From: an uncultured Novosphingobium sp.
Lineage (GTDB): Bacteria; Pseudomonadota; Alphaproteobacteria; Sphingomonadales; Sphingomonadaceae
Assembly: GCA_946886075.1 (NCBI GenBank)
Contig: CAMPHR010000021.1
Location: 1 to 51,072, forward strand
Length of the DNA stretch: 51,072 nucleotides
Direction: 5' to 3'
Below, piece by piece: positions 10,243 through 21,830 of the stretch; within the stretch, counting starts at the first letter, position 1; every line of letters starts with the position of its first letter. The position numbers and the translations under genes are program-made. Under the pieces are notes generated by a model, which had not been told where the DNA came from, did not search any database, and saw only the letters and a list, made by a program, of their open reading frames with translations.

Positions 10243-11706
10243 TCAAATCAGCCTATCCGCCTCCAGCGCCGCCGCGAGCGAATCACGCCCACGCGGCAGA
10301 CGCGCATGGAGCCGCGCATCCGCCTCCGCCAGCCGCTCGACACCCAACGTCAGCTGCTCCTCCGGCAAAGTGAAAGGTATGCGCAGGAACCGCTCGAACG
10401 CGCCGCTCACGCCAAAGCGGGGGCCCGGTGCGACGCGCACGCCGTGGCTCTCGGCGATCGCGGCCAGCGCGGTCGCTTCAGCGCGAGGCAATTCCGCCCA
10501 GAGCGACAGGCCACCCGCTGGTGACTCCACGCGCCAGTGCGGCAGCTGCTTCTCGATTTGCCCGATCAGATGATCCCGCCGCGCCCGGAGCAGATCGGCG
10601 CGTGGCCCCAATCCTTCCCCGCTCTCGATCAATTGGGCGGCGGCGAGTTGCTCGACCACCGGGCTAGCCATGTCCATGGTCGTGCGCAGCCGTCCCAACG
10701 CAGCAATCGTCTGCGGATCGGCGCGAATCCAGCCGACACGCAGGCCGCCCCAATAAATCTTGCTGGCCGAGCCCATGGTGATCACCTGCCGCCCTGACGG
10801 ATCATGGATCGCAACCGGCGGCGGCGCGGGAAAGTCGAGCCCCATCGCCACCATCGTCTCATCGATGACCAGCGGCGTGTGCGTCCGCGTGGCTGCGGCA
10901 ACCAGTGCGCGCCGGGAAGCCGGGTCCATGCTGCGGCCGGTGGGATTGTGGAAATCGGCGATGACATAGGCGAATCGGGGGCTCGTCTGCCTGAACGCCG
11001 CCTCCATGGCGTCAATGTCCCAACCTTGCGCGGGAAGTCCCACCGGCACCGGCACGATATGGGATCGCTGCAAGGCCTGGATCACATTATGGTAGGTCGG
11101 ATGGTCGATCACCACCCGGTCGCCCGGCCCCGTCAACCATTGCATCAGCAGCGCAAAGCCCTGCTGCGCGCCGTTGGTGACGATGATCTGGTCGGGACTC
11201 GTCTGGCAGCCGCGCCGCTCAAACTGCGCCGCGATCGCACGGCGCAGTGGCGGCAGGCCTAGTGGGTCATAGCCAAGCTCCCCCAGGAAAGCGGGCAGCG
11301 CCTCCACCGCAGCCTGACAGGCACGCCCCACACCAGCCGCAGCGGGCAAAGCGGCATGGGTCCAATTGAGAATATTGCCGTGCGAGGAAAAATCGACCTC
11401 GGGCGGCTCCACCTCCATTCGTCCCGCTGGCAGTCGGGTGACGCTGCCGGAGCCCTGCCGACTTTCGAGATACCCCTCATCCCGCAGCCGGTCGAAGGCA
11501 GCGGCTATGGTCGTGCGGCTAAGGCCCAGCGCAGCCGCCAGTTCCCGCTCTCCCGGCAATCGCACATTGAGGCCCACGCGCCCGTCCAGCACCAGCATGC
11601 GCAGTGCCTGCGCCAATTGGCGGTAGGCGGGCTCGGCACTCTCCTCCACGCGCCAGACACCGAGCAATCGGAGGAGAGAAGGCGGACGCAGGGCAGAAGT
11701 GGACAT
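10243..11706 (-). CDS. MocR/PdxR-family regulator: GntR helix-turn-helix fused to an aminotransferase-like domain
   Basis: The 487-residue protein begins with a GntR-type winged helix-turn-helix (about residues 25-92, with LPGERELAAALGLSRTTIAA) joined to a fold-type I aminotransferase domain. The PLP-binding lysine is predicted at about residue 316 in SASKIYWGGLRVGW, and the upstream NPTGRSMD and DETM segments fit the family. Such MocR proteins are transcription regulators that bind PLP and often control vitamin B6, GABA or taurine genes. No obvious target is adjacent, since the upstream gene runs in the same direction and is a lipoprotein, so autoregulation or a distant target is likely. ATG 11706 is chosen over a TTG at 11712. 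Repeated GTCC/GGAC half-sites lie just upstream. Confidence 0.9.
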   Translation of the reverse strand: MSTSALRPPSLLRLLGVWRVEESAEPAYRQLAQALRMLVLDGRVGLNVRLPGERELAAALGLSRTTIAAAFDRLRDEGYLESRQGSGSVTRLPAGRMEVEPPEVDFSSHGNILNWTHAALPAAAGVGRACQAAVEALPAFLGELGYDPLGLPPLRRAIAAQFERRGCQTSPDQIIVTNGAQQGFALLMQWLTGPGDRVVIDHPTYHNVIQALQRSHIVPVPVGLPAQGWDIDAMEAAFRQTSPRFAYVIADFHNPTGRSMDPASRRALVAAATRTHTPLVIDETMVAMGLDFPAPPPVAIHDPSGRQVITMGSASKIYWGGLRVGWIRADPQTIAALGRLRTTMDMASPVVEQLAAAQLIESGEGLGPRADLLRARRDHLIGQIEKQLPHWRVESPAGGLSLWAELPRAEATALAAIAESHGVRVAPGPRFGVSGAFERFLRIPFTLPEEQLTLGVERLAEADARLHARLPRGRDSLAAALEADRLI

Positions 11707-11734
11707 GGCCAATATTCATCCAAGCAGGATCGAT

Positions 11735-11776
11735 TAAGTCCACTTATCTTCAAAAGGACATTTTGTAACGGTCCAA
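11735..11776 (-). promoter_or_regulatory. Possible operator of the MocR-type regulator
   Basis: About 30-70 bases upstream of the regulator start, read on the plus strand, lie GTCC (11738-11741), GGAC (11756-11759) and GTCC (11771-11774). On the minus strand the first appears as AAGTGGACTT, which resembles the AAAGTGG-type half-sites reported for PdxR relatives. The spacing (18 and 15 bases) suits a dimer contacting direct and inverted half-sites. This is a pattern match only. Confidence 0.35.
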
Positions 11777-11827
11777 TTTGGCGAAGCTCATGCTCGGGTC
11801 AGCGGGGCATGAGAATTTCCGTTCGCG

Positions 11828-14928
<3,101 letters not shown>

Positions 14929-14940
14929 TGATGTCAGTCT

Positions 14941-14963
14941 GAAGCGGCTGGGAACGCCGCTTC
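14941..14963. terminator. Hairpin between convergent gyrB and tadG-like gene
   Basis: GAAGCGGC and GCCGCTTC form an eight-base perfect stem around TGGGAAC, overlapping the tadG-like stop. There is no U-tract on either strand, so it may be a weak bidirectional terminator or an mRNA 3'-end stabiliser. Confidence 0.55.
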
Positions 14964-16299
14964 AACTGATCAGCCGGACAGCGGTCAGCGACCATTTTTC
15001 CTCTCCATTGGGGAGATCAGTGCATGTGTTGTTGATGGTGGCATTACCACTGAAAGACAGGCGCATCGCAACCATCTGAAAGCACTCCAGTGACATGCCT
15101 GTCGTGCCATTGAAGGTCAGCGTGTCGCTGGGAAAATAGAAAGCCCCTTTGAGCGTCGAACTGGAATTACCGTTGATCTGACAACATTGGTTGCTCGCTG
15201 CGGCCCTGCTGTCACGGTAAATAGTGATTCCGTCATAAGCGCCGCCTTCAGACGGGCCGATAATGACTTTCGCTCCGCCATTGATGTCCATAGTCGCGAA
15301 ACTGTTCGCGTTGTTCGGCGTAACGCTGGTCAAGATGAAGGTACAATGCTCGCAGGTCAAACTTCCTTGAGCGCCTACCTGGAGGCCCGCATTATTTGCC
15401 CCATTGGCTATATAATACGTCCCGTCCTTTAGTTTGAGCGTACCTTGAACGTTGATCGTTCCGTAACATGCGTTGGGGGGATAGAGGACAGTGCCGAGAG
15501 TGTCATCCCATGTGGCGCCCGAAGCAATGCTAATGACCTTCCAATTGCTACCGTTCTTGCACTTGCCATTTGATACATCGCTAGTGCTGGGATCCAAGCT
15601 CATACCCGCAAAGGGGTCGGTCAGCGCGGCATGGTTGGGCATCAACATCGTGCCCGAAGCGTAAGCTGTGGAGGACGGAATGCCCCCCATCGCGACGATC
15701 GGGGATACCCTGACCGTTGGCTGGCCGTTCACGTTCACGGCGCTGTTGCTGATCGAGTTGGTTCCCGCGCCACAGCCCAGATCGAGCGAGGAATTTCCCG
15801 CGAAGGTGATGCCGGTGTTATTCCCGTTCTCCTTCGCGAAGAAGCAGACCTTGCCATCGGACACCACGGCCGCGCGGGCTTCGGCGGCTACAGTCGAAGT
15901 CGACATCCCGAACAGCGCCATCAAGGCCGTCGGCTGGGTGCTGACCAAGCGGACATACATTGCCGAGGTGTAGGTAGTGCCGCTGCTGGTGGTGTAAGCG
16001 CCCGGCGTAATCGTGGGAGTAGCTCCGGGCACGAGGTCGTTTTGGGTGAGCGCCTTGTTCGCCTGGGCCGTTGCCGCGCTGTTGCCTTGGCTCTGATAGA
16101 GCGAATAGGCACCAGCCATCGCAGCAGAATCGGCCTCTCGCTGCAATTCCCGCTTCACATGCGCGAGCTGCATCGTATGCACGCCAAGGCCTGCAGCACC
16201 GATCATCACGGGCAGCGCCATGGCCGTCAATATCAGCGCGTTGCCCTTGGTATCGGACCAAAGCGCACCGAGGCGATCCAAGCCGTTGCGGAATGACAT
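14962..16299 (-). CDS. TadG-like pilus-assembly/secreted protein
   Basis: The 445-residue protein has the TadE/TadG N-terminal pattern: a short cytoplasmic leader, one membrane helix (about residues 17-38, GNALILTAMALPVMIGAAGLG), and a helical segment rich in Ala and Gln (VKRELQREADSAAMAGAYSLY). The rest is a Ser/Thr/Gly/Asn-rich secreted part with scattered cysteines (LGCGAGTN, CEHCTFIL, QCCQIN) that resembles a parallel beta-type passenger more than a von Willebrand A domain. The start at 16299 has GGGAG nine bases upstream; an in-frame ATG at 16329 would overlap the upstream TadE gene by 14 bases. Its coding sequence around 15.1-15.5 kb looks visibly less GC-rich than neighbouring genes. 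It is the last gene of a tadE-tadE-tadG-like operon. Confidence 0.78.
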   Translation of the reverse strand: MSFRNGLDRLGALWSDTKGNALILTAMALPVMIGAAGLGVHTMQLAHVKRELQREADSAAMAGAYSLYQSQGNSAATAQANKALTQNDLVPGATPTITPGAYTTSSGTTYTSAMYVRLVSTQPTALMALFGMSTSTVAAEARAAVVSDGKVCFFAKENGNNTGITFAGNSSLDLGCGAGTNSISNSAVNVNGQPTVRVSPIVAMGGIPSSTAYASGTMLMPNHAALTDPFAGMSLDPSTSDVSNGKCKNGSNWKVISIASGATWDDTLGTVLYPPNACYGTINVQGTLKLKDGTYYIANGANNAGLQVGAQGSLTCEHCTFILTSVTPNNANSFATMDINGGAKVIIGPSEGGAYDGITIYRDSRAAASNQCCQINGNSSSTLKGAFYFPSDTLTFNGTTGMSLECFQMVAMRLSFSGNATINNTCTDLPNGEEKWSLTAVRLIS

Positions 16300-16315
16300 C
16301 TTCAGCTCCCCAGCT

Positions 16316-16723
16316 TTAGCTTGTGACATAGGCTCTACGTGTTTCAGACAGCGCGATCGTCTTGCTGACGACCAGGAAGTTCACGTTGAGATTATAGCCC
16401 ATGGTTATCGTGACGTAGTTGGGCTTTGAGCTGGTCGTGAAGGTCACGGTCGGCGCAACGATGTTGGCCGGGTCCATGCCAAAGCGGTTGGCCGTGATCC
16501 GAGCCTGTATGTCAGCTTCGCTTGGCTTGGGCCAAGTCGTGGCATAGCGCGCCGCATCCTCGACGGTGCTGCGCAATCCGGCCTGCGCGTAGAACAGGAT
16601 GCCCAGCGCGGGGATACCGATCAGCATGGCCAGCAGGACTGGCGCCACGAGTGCGAATTCCAGCACACCGACGCCGCGGCAGTCCCACGCCAGCCGATGG
16701 AGAAGGCGAAAGAATTTCGTCAT
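16316..16723 (-). CDS. TadE-family pseudopilin-like protein (second copy)
   Basis: The 135-residue protein has one N-terminal membrane helix inside the TadE signature GVGVLEFALVAPVLLAMLIG (about residues 18-37); the glutamate at the helix start is the conserved pseudopilin residue. The remainder is short and beta-rich. TadE-type proteins are minor pilins of Flp/Tad secretion systems, processed by a prepilin peptidase. ATG 16723 overlaps the stop of the upstream tadE-like gene as ATGA and has GAGG six bases upstream; the open frame extends further upstream inside the neighbouring gene without support. No tadA, tadB, tadC, cpaA or flp gene lies in the window. Confidence 0.82.
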   Translation of the reverse strand: MTKFFRLLHRLAWDCRGVGVLEFALVAPVLLAMLIGIPALGILFYAQAGLRSTVEDAARYATTWPKPSEADIQARITANRFGMDPANIVAPTVTFTTSSKPNYVTITMGYNLNVNFLVVSKTIALSETRRAYVTS

Positions 16724-17277
16724 TGGATCCTCAAGACCCCCGTTGCTGAAATCGGCACCACGCCATTGGAATTGCCCAGCATCTTCGCCAGCGCTCCTCC
16801 CGCGAAAGAGGGCGTGAAAGTGGTTGAAATATTTACCTGCGTGTAGCGGGCCGTCTCGCCCGAGGCGCACGGGTTGGCATCGGTGGTCCAAGTGGTCTCC
16901 GTCCCGCCGCACTCCAGCGTCTGGGTAACCGTCACCGCAGTAGTTGGCACATCCGCTTGAGCGGCAGCCTGCTCCGTAATAGCGGCCACGGCAACGTCGG
17001 CGCCCCCCATCCAGGACATTTCCAGGCCCCGATTGACGGCCTGCTGGATCTTCATCCTGGCCGCGCCATACCGGGCCGCGTCTGTCGTCCCCATGATGAT
17101 GAGGGCAAGGATCGGAGCAGCCAAAGCGGTTTCCACAAAGGCAATGCCGGAAATGTTGGTCTGCAATCTGCCGAGCAGGGCGCGTAACGGCGTCGCATTG
17201 GCGTCGAACGACGCAAGGCGCGGTGAATCACCTCTCGCGTCGTTCCACGAAAAATGGCCGAAAACAGATAGACGCAT
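16720..17277 (-). CDS. TadE-family pseudopilin-like protein (first copy)
   Basis: This protein of 185 residues carries the TadE N-terminal pattern with a membrane helix (about residues 45-66, AFVETALAAPILALIIMGTTDAAR) led by a conserved Glu. A longer than usual leader of about 40 residues precedes it. The C-terminal part includes a small Cys-containing region (TLECGGTETTW, NPCASG). I chose ATG 17277; a GTG at 17295 is in frame but the AAGGGGA Shine-Dalgarno fits 17277. It is first in the operon, and its ribosome-binding site lies in the 3' arm of a perfect hairpin, described separately. Confidence 0.8.
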   Translation of the reverse strand: MRLSVFGHFSWNDARGDSPRLASFDANATPLRALLGRLQTNISGIAFVETALAAPILALIIMGTTDAARYGAARMKIQQAVNRGLEMSWMGGADVAVAAITEQAAAQADVPTTAVTVTQTLECGGTETTWTTDANPCASGETARYTQVNISTTFTPSFAGGALAKMLGNSNGVVPISATGVLRIQ

Positions 17278-17279
17278 GG

Positions 17280-17304
17280 AAAATCCCCTTCGCACAGGGA
17301 TTTT
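17280..17304 (-). promoter_or_regulatory. Hairpin covering the tadE-like ribosome-binding site
   Basis: On the minus strand AAAATCCC and GGGATTTT pair perfectly over eight bases with a nine-base loop. The 3' arm overlaps the AAGGGGA Shine-Dalgarno sequence and the ATG follows three bases later, so the fold could hide the ribosome-binding site. Confidence 0.5.
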
Positions 17305-17424
17305 CTACTCAGCACATGCTGTGTACTGGCTTAAGCAGCTTGGTTAATGATGTGCTAATCGACTGTTTATGTCAGGATATATATCCGACGCTATATTAAT
17401 GAACCGTAAAGAGCGGGGAAGTTT

Positions 17425-17928
17425 ATGAAGCCATGGCTATGTGTTGCGAACGCCTTGCTGCTGACTGCCTGTGGCCGCAAGGAAGATATGGCCAACGCCC
17501 CCTCGCAAGAGCTGCAATCGGCCAAAGCGCCAATAATTCATCAGCAAGCGATCAACCAGCAACCACCACCTCCGCCCCGCGCTCTGGCCGCCGCGCCCCC
17601 CGCCTCACCGGCTCCTCAAAAAGTCGATACTGCGCCGCTCAGCAGCGAGACGCGGTACAGGGCGCTCGGCACGGAACCCTTCTGGTCCGTCACCGTCAAG
17701 GGATCGGTCGCCACCTTGGAACGTCCCGACAAGGTACCCGAACATTTCCCCGTCAGCCGGACAGATGATGGTCGCGCCGTGCGCTATCTTGCAGATGGGT
17801 TCGCCATGACCGTGAGGGAAGGACCCTGTAGTGACGGGATGAGCGACGCTCATTGGGCCGACAGCGTGGCGCTGTCCTTCGGCGAAGGCACGTTGAAAGG
17901 ATGCGGAGGAGTGCGAGAGGACTTCTAA
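17425..17928 (+). CDS. Lipoprotein with COG3650-like domain
   Basis: The 167-residue protein starts with a lipoprotein signal (lipobox LLTAC, lipidated Cys16), then a Gln/Pro/Ala-rich linker (about residues 25-70), then a globular domain with YRALGTEPFWSVTV, FAMTVREGPCSDGMSD and VALSFGEGTLKGCGG. This pattern belongs to COG3650-type periplasmic domains, often found with META or lysozyme-inhibitor-like domains in stress-related lipoproteins. Two cysteines (PCSDG, KGCGG) could form a disulfide. Its stop overlaps that of the convergent helicase by four bases. Function is unproven. Confidence 0.75.
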   Translation: MKPWLCVANALLLTACGRKEDMANAPSQELQSAKAPIIHQQAINQQPPPPPRALAAAPPASPAPQKVDTAPLSSETRYRALGTEPFWSVTVKGSVATLERPDKVPEHFPVSRTDDGRAVRYLADGFAMTVREGPCSDGMSDAHWADSVALSFGEGTLKGCGGVREDF

Positions 17929-20372
17929 TCGGTCCGCATCGCTTCTGCCACCAGCGCCTCTGCTTCCATCAGCAACGCATCTTCCGCTGCCGCCTGCGCC
18001 ACCTGTTCGCGGCCGATCAGGATCAGAACCGGCACGGCGAGGGGGCTCACGCGATCCAGGTCGATATGCAGCATCGTCGCCGACGCGCGATCGATCAGGT
18101 CACCCAATCTCCCCACATCGGTCATGCGCGCGCGGGCATCGGCCCAGGCGGCCTTCAGCAGCAGATGATCCGGCTGATATTTGCGCAGTACATCGTAGAT
18201 GAGGTCGGTCGAGAAGGTGACCTGCCGACCCGTCTTCCGCTTGCCTGGATGCTGGCGCTCGATCAGCCCGGCGATGACGGCGACGTCGCGGAACGCGCGC
18301 TTCAACAGGCTTGACTGCTCGACCCATTCGACAAATTCATGATCCAGGATGTCAGCAGAAAAGAGGCTTTGGGGGTCCGTCACCGGTTTCAGCCCGTAAA
18401 CGGCGAGTGCATAGTCATTGGACACGAAGCCCAGCGGCATCAGGCCCTGTGCATCCATGCGGCGCGTGAGCAGCATGCCAAGCGACTGATGCGCGTTCCA
18501 TCCTTCGAAACTGTAGCAAACCAGATAATGCCGCCCCTCATGCGGAAAGGTTTCGATCATTAGCTGCCCTGGCTCGGGCAAGGCTGATCGATATTTCTGC
18601 ACCTCCAACCACTCCCGAACATCGTCGGGGAAGCGGTGCCATTCTTCGGGCTCGGCCAGAAAGTGGCGCACCCGGTCCGCCAGGCGCGTGGACATGGCCA
18701 TCCGCGTGCCGCCCCAGGCGGGGACCCGCGCCTGTTTCGATGTTGCGCGCACGACCAGGTCGGTGACATCCATCCGCACCACCTCCAGCGCAAGGCCGGA
18801 AAAGAAGAAACTGTCGCCGGGCCGCAGGGTCGCGGCAAAACCCTCCTCCACCGTGCCGAGCTTGCGGCCATTGGCGAAACGAACGTCCAGCACCGGCTGA
18901 TCGACGATGATCCCGGCATTCATGCGGTGCTGTTGGATGAAGCGAGGGTGCGACACGCGCCACAAACCGTCCGCATCCTGGGTCAGGCGCTTAAAACGAT
19001 CATAGGCGCGCAGGGCATAGCCGCCCCCTTCGATGAAATGGAGGACGTTCGCAAAGCCCTCGTCAGTCAACGCGCTATAGGGCGTGGCCGACCGGATTTC
19101 CTCCAGCAGCTCCCGTTCGGCAAAGGGCGCAGCGCAGGCGAGTGCCATCACATGCTGCGCCAGGACATCAAGGCTGCCTGTGCGAAAATCATCGGCATCC
19201 CGCTCGCCCGCTTCGACTGCATCCAGCGCAGCCCGCGCCTCGAGATATTCAAAGCGGTTGCCCGGAATGATGATGGCTTCGCTTGACTGGTCCAGCCGAT
19301 GATTGGCCCGCCCGATCCGCTGAAGAAGGCGCGAGGAACCCTTGGGTGCGCCCATCTGGATCACGCAATCCACGTCGCCCCAATCGACGCCAAGGTCGAG
19401 GCTGGCCGTGGCGACGAGTGCGCGCAGCCTGCCATCTGCCATCGCGTTTTCAACCTTGCGCCGTGCCTCCACTGACAGGCTGCCATGGTGGATGCCGATC
19501 GGCAGGTTTGCTTCATTCGCTCCCCACAGCTCTTGGAATATGAGCTCGGCCAGGCCGCGCGTGTTGCAGAAGATGAGCGTTGTCTGCCGCCGCGCGATTT
19601 CGGCCATGACCTGCTTTGCGGCATATTTGCCGGAATGGCCCGACCAGGGAATGCGGCCTTCAGGTATGAAGATGGCGATGTCCGGATCGGCGCCCTGCTC
19701 CCCCATCACCGGCACCACGCTGTTGATGTCACCATCGGGAGCCAGCCACGCGCGGTAGGCGTCCACGTCCGCCACGGTTGCCGATAGCGCCACACGGCGC
19801 AGCCCGGGATTGATCCTCTGCAACCGCGCCAGCGACAGGCTGAGCAGGTCGCCGCGTTTCTGGGTCGCGAAGGCATGGACCTCATCAATGATCACGGTCT
19901 TGAGCTGCGCGAACATCAGGAAACTGTCGGGGTAGCTCAGCAGCAGCGAGAGCGATTCCGGCGTGGTCAGCAGAATCTGCGGCGGCCGCGCACGCTGCCG
20001 CGCCTTCCGATCCGACGGCGTATCGCCGGTACGGGTCTCCACCCGAACAGGAAGATCCATCTCCTCGATCGGGGTGAGCAAATTGCGGCGCACATCGACT
20101 GCCAGTGCCTTGAGCGGCGACACATAGAGGGTGTGCAATCCCTCGGCCGGTTGTTCGATCAGGTCCGTCAGGGTGGGGAGGAACCCGGCCAACGTCTTCC
20201 CCGCCCCCGTGGGTGCGACAAGCAGGGCATGATCCCCCGCCCTCGCCGCTGCCAGCATGTCCATCTGGTGACGCCGCGGCGACCAGCCGCGCGCGGTGAA
20301 CCATTGCTCCAGTGGTTCAGGAAGGCCTTGGTTCATAGCGATGGATGTAGGAACGCATGCCGCCGCTGTCAC
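17925..20372 (-). CDS. Ligase-associated DNA damage response DEXH-box helicase (Lhr family)
   Basis: The protein of about 815 residues is a superfamily 2 helicase of the Lhr group. It has Walker A APTGAGKT (about residues 53-60), DEVH in IIDEVHAF, SAT in ALSATVAD, and the motif VI region QRIGRANHR. The winged-helix and C-terminal Lhr-specific domains follow. In many bacteria this helicase is encoded with a LigD-like ATP-dependent ligase, an MBL exonuclease and the PdeM phosphoesterase and is thought to act in DNA repair. None of those partners lies in the window. The start is uncertain: GTG 20372 has GAGGG seven bases upstream, while ATG 20336 lacks a Shine-Dalgarno sequence but gives an N-terminus closer to the family. 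Confidence 0.9.
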   Translation of the reverse strand: MTAAACVPTSIAMNQGLPEPLEQWFTARGWSPRRHQMDMLAAARAGDHALLVAPTGAGKTLAGFLPTLTDLIEQPAEGLHTLYVSPLKALAVDVRRNLLTPIEEMDLPVRVETRTGDTPSDRKARQRARPPQILLTTPESLSLLLSYPDSFLMFAQLKTVIIDEVHAFATQKRGDLLSLSLARLQRINPGLRRVALSATVADVDAYRAWLAPDGDINSVVPVMGEQGADPDIAIFIPEGRIPWSGHSGKYAAKQVMAEIARRQTTLIFCNTRGLAELIFQELWGANEANLPIGIHHGSLSVEARRKVENAMADGRLRALVATASLDLGVDWGDVDCVIQMGAPKGSSRLLQRIGRANHRLDQSSEAIIIPGNRFEYLEARAALDAVEAGERDADDFRTGSLDVLAQHVMALACAAPFAERELLEEIRSATPYSALTDEGFANVLHFIEGGGYALRAYDRFKRLTQDADGLWRVSHPRFIQQHRMNAGIIVDQPVLDVRFANGRKLGTVEEGFAATLRPGDSFFFSGLALEVVRMDVTDLVVRATSKQARVPAWGGTRMAMSTRLADRVRHFLAEPEEWHRFPDDVREWLEVQKYRSALPEPGQLMIETFPHEGRHYLVCYSFEGWNAHQSLGMLLTRRMDAQGLMPLGFVSNDYALAVYGLKPVTDPQSLFSADILDHEFVEWVEQSSLLKRAFRDVAVIAGLIERQHPGKRKTGRQVTFSTDLIYDVLRKYQPDHLLLKAAWADARARMTDVGRLGDLIDRASATMLHIDLDRVSPLAVPVLILIGREQVAQAAAEDALLMEAEALVAEAMRTD

Positions 20373-20504
20373 GATCCATCCCTCGCAAGATCAGGGAGGT
20401 GATCACATAAATGCCCGAATGGCTGGTCTCTTTGCTGTCGAAAAGCGTTACACTCGAAGCATCTAGGAATGGCGGCAGATGCCGCGTGAGCAGGAGAAGC
20501 AGCG

Positions 20505-21830
20505 ATGACCGGGGAGACCGAGGCGGACCTCTCAGGGGCCGAGCCCACCCGCAACCGGCGCCGTGCCAAGCCCGCAATCATAGAGATTGACGGGCGCAAG
20601 CTGAAGCCAGCTACTCTCATGATGGGCCATGGCTATGACCCCATGCTGTCGGAAGGATCGTTGAAGCCGCCGATCTTCCTGACATCGACCTTCGCGTTCG
20701 AAAGTGCAGCCGCAGGCAAGCGGCATTTTGAAGGCGTGACCGGCATCCGTCCAGGCGGCGCGGAAGGGCTGGTTTATTCCCGCTTCAACGGCCCCAATCA
20801 GGAAATCGCCGAAGACCGCCTCGCCATATGGGAGGAAGCGGAAGACGCGCTACTCTTTTCCAGCGGCATGTCGGCCATCGCGACGACGCTTCTTGCCCTA
20901 GTCCAGCCAGGCGATGTCATCGTCCATTCCGCGCCGCTCTATGCCGCGACTGAATCGCTGATCGGCCGCACTCTCGGCAAGTTCGGCGTGCAGTGGCTGG
21001 ATTTTCCGGCAGGCTCGACCGAAGAGGAAATCGGGGCCGTGATCGAACGGGCAAGGTCGCTTGGCCGCGTCGCGCTCATCTATCTGGAAAGCCCGGCAAA
21101 CCCCACCAATGTGCTGGTGGATGTCGAGGCGGTCGTTGCCCGCCGTGACCAGCTCTTCGCCGGGGAGGAGCATGTCCCGCCGATCGCCATCGACAATACG
21201 TTCCTGGGCCCGCTCTGGCACCATCCACTCGCCCATGGCGCGGACCTCGTCATCTACAGCCTCACCAAATATGCGGGCGGTCATAGCGACCTCGTTGCTG
21301 GCGGCGTGCTGGGACCCAAGGACCTCATCAACACGATAAGGCTGATGCGCAACACCATCGGCACGATTCTCGACCCGCACAGCGCCTGGATGCTGCTCCG
21401 AAGCCTTGAGACGCTTGAACTGCGAATGACCCGGGCTGGCGACAATGCGGCGAAGGTCTGCACCTGGCTCAAGGACCAGTCGCAGGTGGAGAAAGTCGTC
21501 TATCTCGGCTTCCCGGAAACGGAGCGTCAGGCCGACATCTACAACCGCCATTGCAGAGGCGCGGGCTCAACCTTTTCCCTTTATCTGAAGGGGGGCGAGG
21601 CCGAAGCCTTTGCCTTCCTCGACGCGCTGAAGATCGCCAAGCTAGCCGTCAGCCTGGGTGGCACCGAGACCCTGGCCAGCCATCCCGCCGCCATGACGCA
21701 CCTGTCCGTGCCGCCCGATCGGAAGAAGGCTCTGGCGATCAGCGACAATATGGTGCGCATCTCGATCGGCTGCGAGGATGCCGACGACCTGATCGCCGAC
21801 TTCGCCCAGGCGCTGAAGGCTGTGGGATGA
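20505..21830 (+). CDS. Cystathionine gamma-synthase/methionine gamma-lyase family PLP enzyme
   Basis: The 441-residue protein belongs to the Cys/Met metabolism PLP-dependent family (fold type I). The active-site lysine is about residue 255 in SLTKYAGGHSDLVAGG; other hallmarks are YSRFNGPNQEIAE, the SSGMSAIATTLLAL segment that contacts PLP phosphate, and the C-terminal SLGGTETLASHPAAMTH. Members either make cystathionine or break down methionine or homocysteine, and sequence alone does not decide. The N-terminus has an unusual basic extension (TRNRRRAKPA). AGGAGAAG lies eight bases before the ATG. The stop overlaps the start of the dehydrogenase gene as ATGA, so both are co-translated. Confidence 0.9.
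   Translation: MTGETEADLSGAEPTRNRRRAKPAIIEIDGRKLKPATLMMGHGYDPMLSEGSLKPPIFLTSTFAFESAAAGKRHFEGVTGIRPGGAEGLVYSRFNGPNQEIAEDRLAIWEEAEDALLFSSGMSAIATTLLALVQPGDVIVHSAPLYAATESLIGRTLGKFGVQWLDFPAGSTEEEIGAVIERARSLGRVALIYLESPANPTNVLVDVEAVVARRDQLFAGEEHVPPIAIDNTFLGPLWHHPLAHGADLVIYSLTKYAGGHSDLVAGGVLGPKDLINTIRLMRNTIGTILDPHSAWMLLRSLETLELRMTRAGDNAAKVCTWLKDQSQVEKVVYLGFPETERQADIYNRHCRGAGSTFSLYLKGGEAEAFAFLDALKIAKLAVSLGGTETLASHPAAMTHLSVPPDRKKALAISDNMVRISIGCEDADDLIADFAQALKAVG

Noticed and set aside
10107..10373. Open frames across the REP pair after ppa
   Set aside because: Their VIPANAGI-like peptides are translated REP palindromes and they run antisense into the MocR gene.
20373..20504. SAM riboswitch upstream of the Cys/Met PLP enzyme
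   Set aside because: I looked for SAM-II or SAM/SAH-type motifs and found none; the leader is short and has an ordinary ribosome-binding site.
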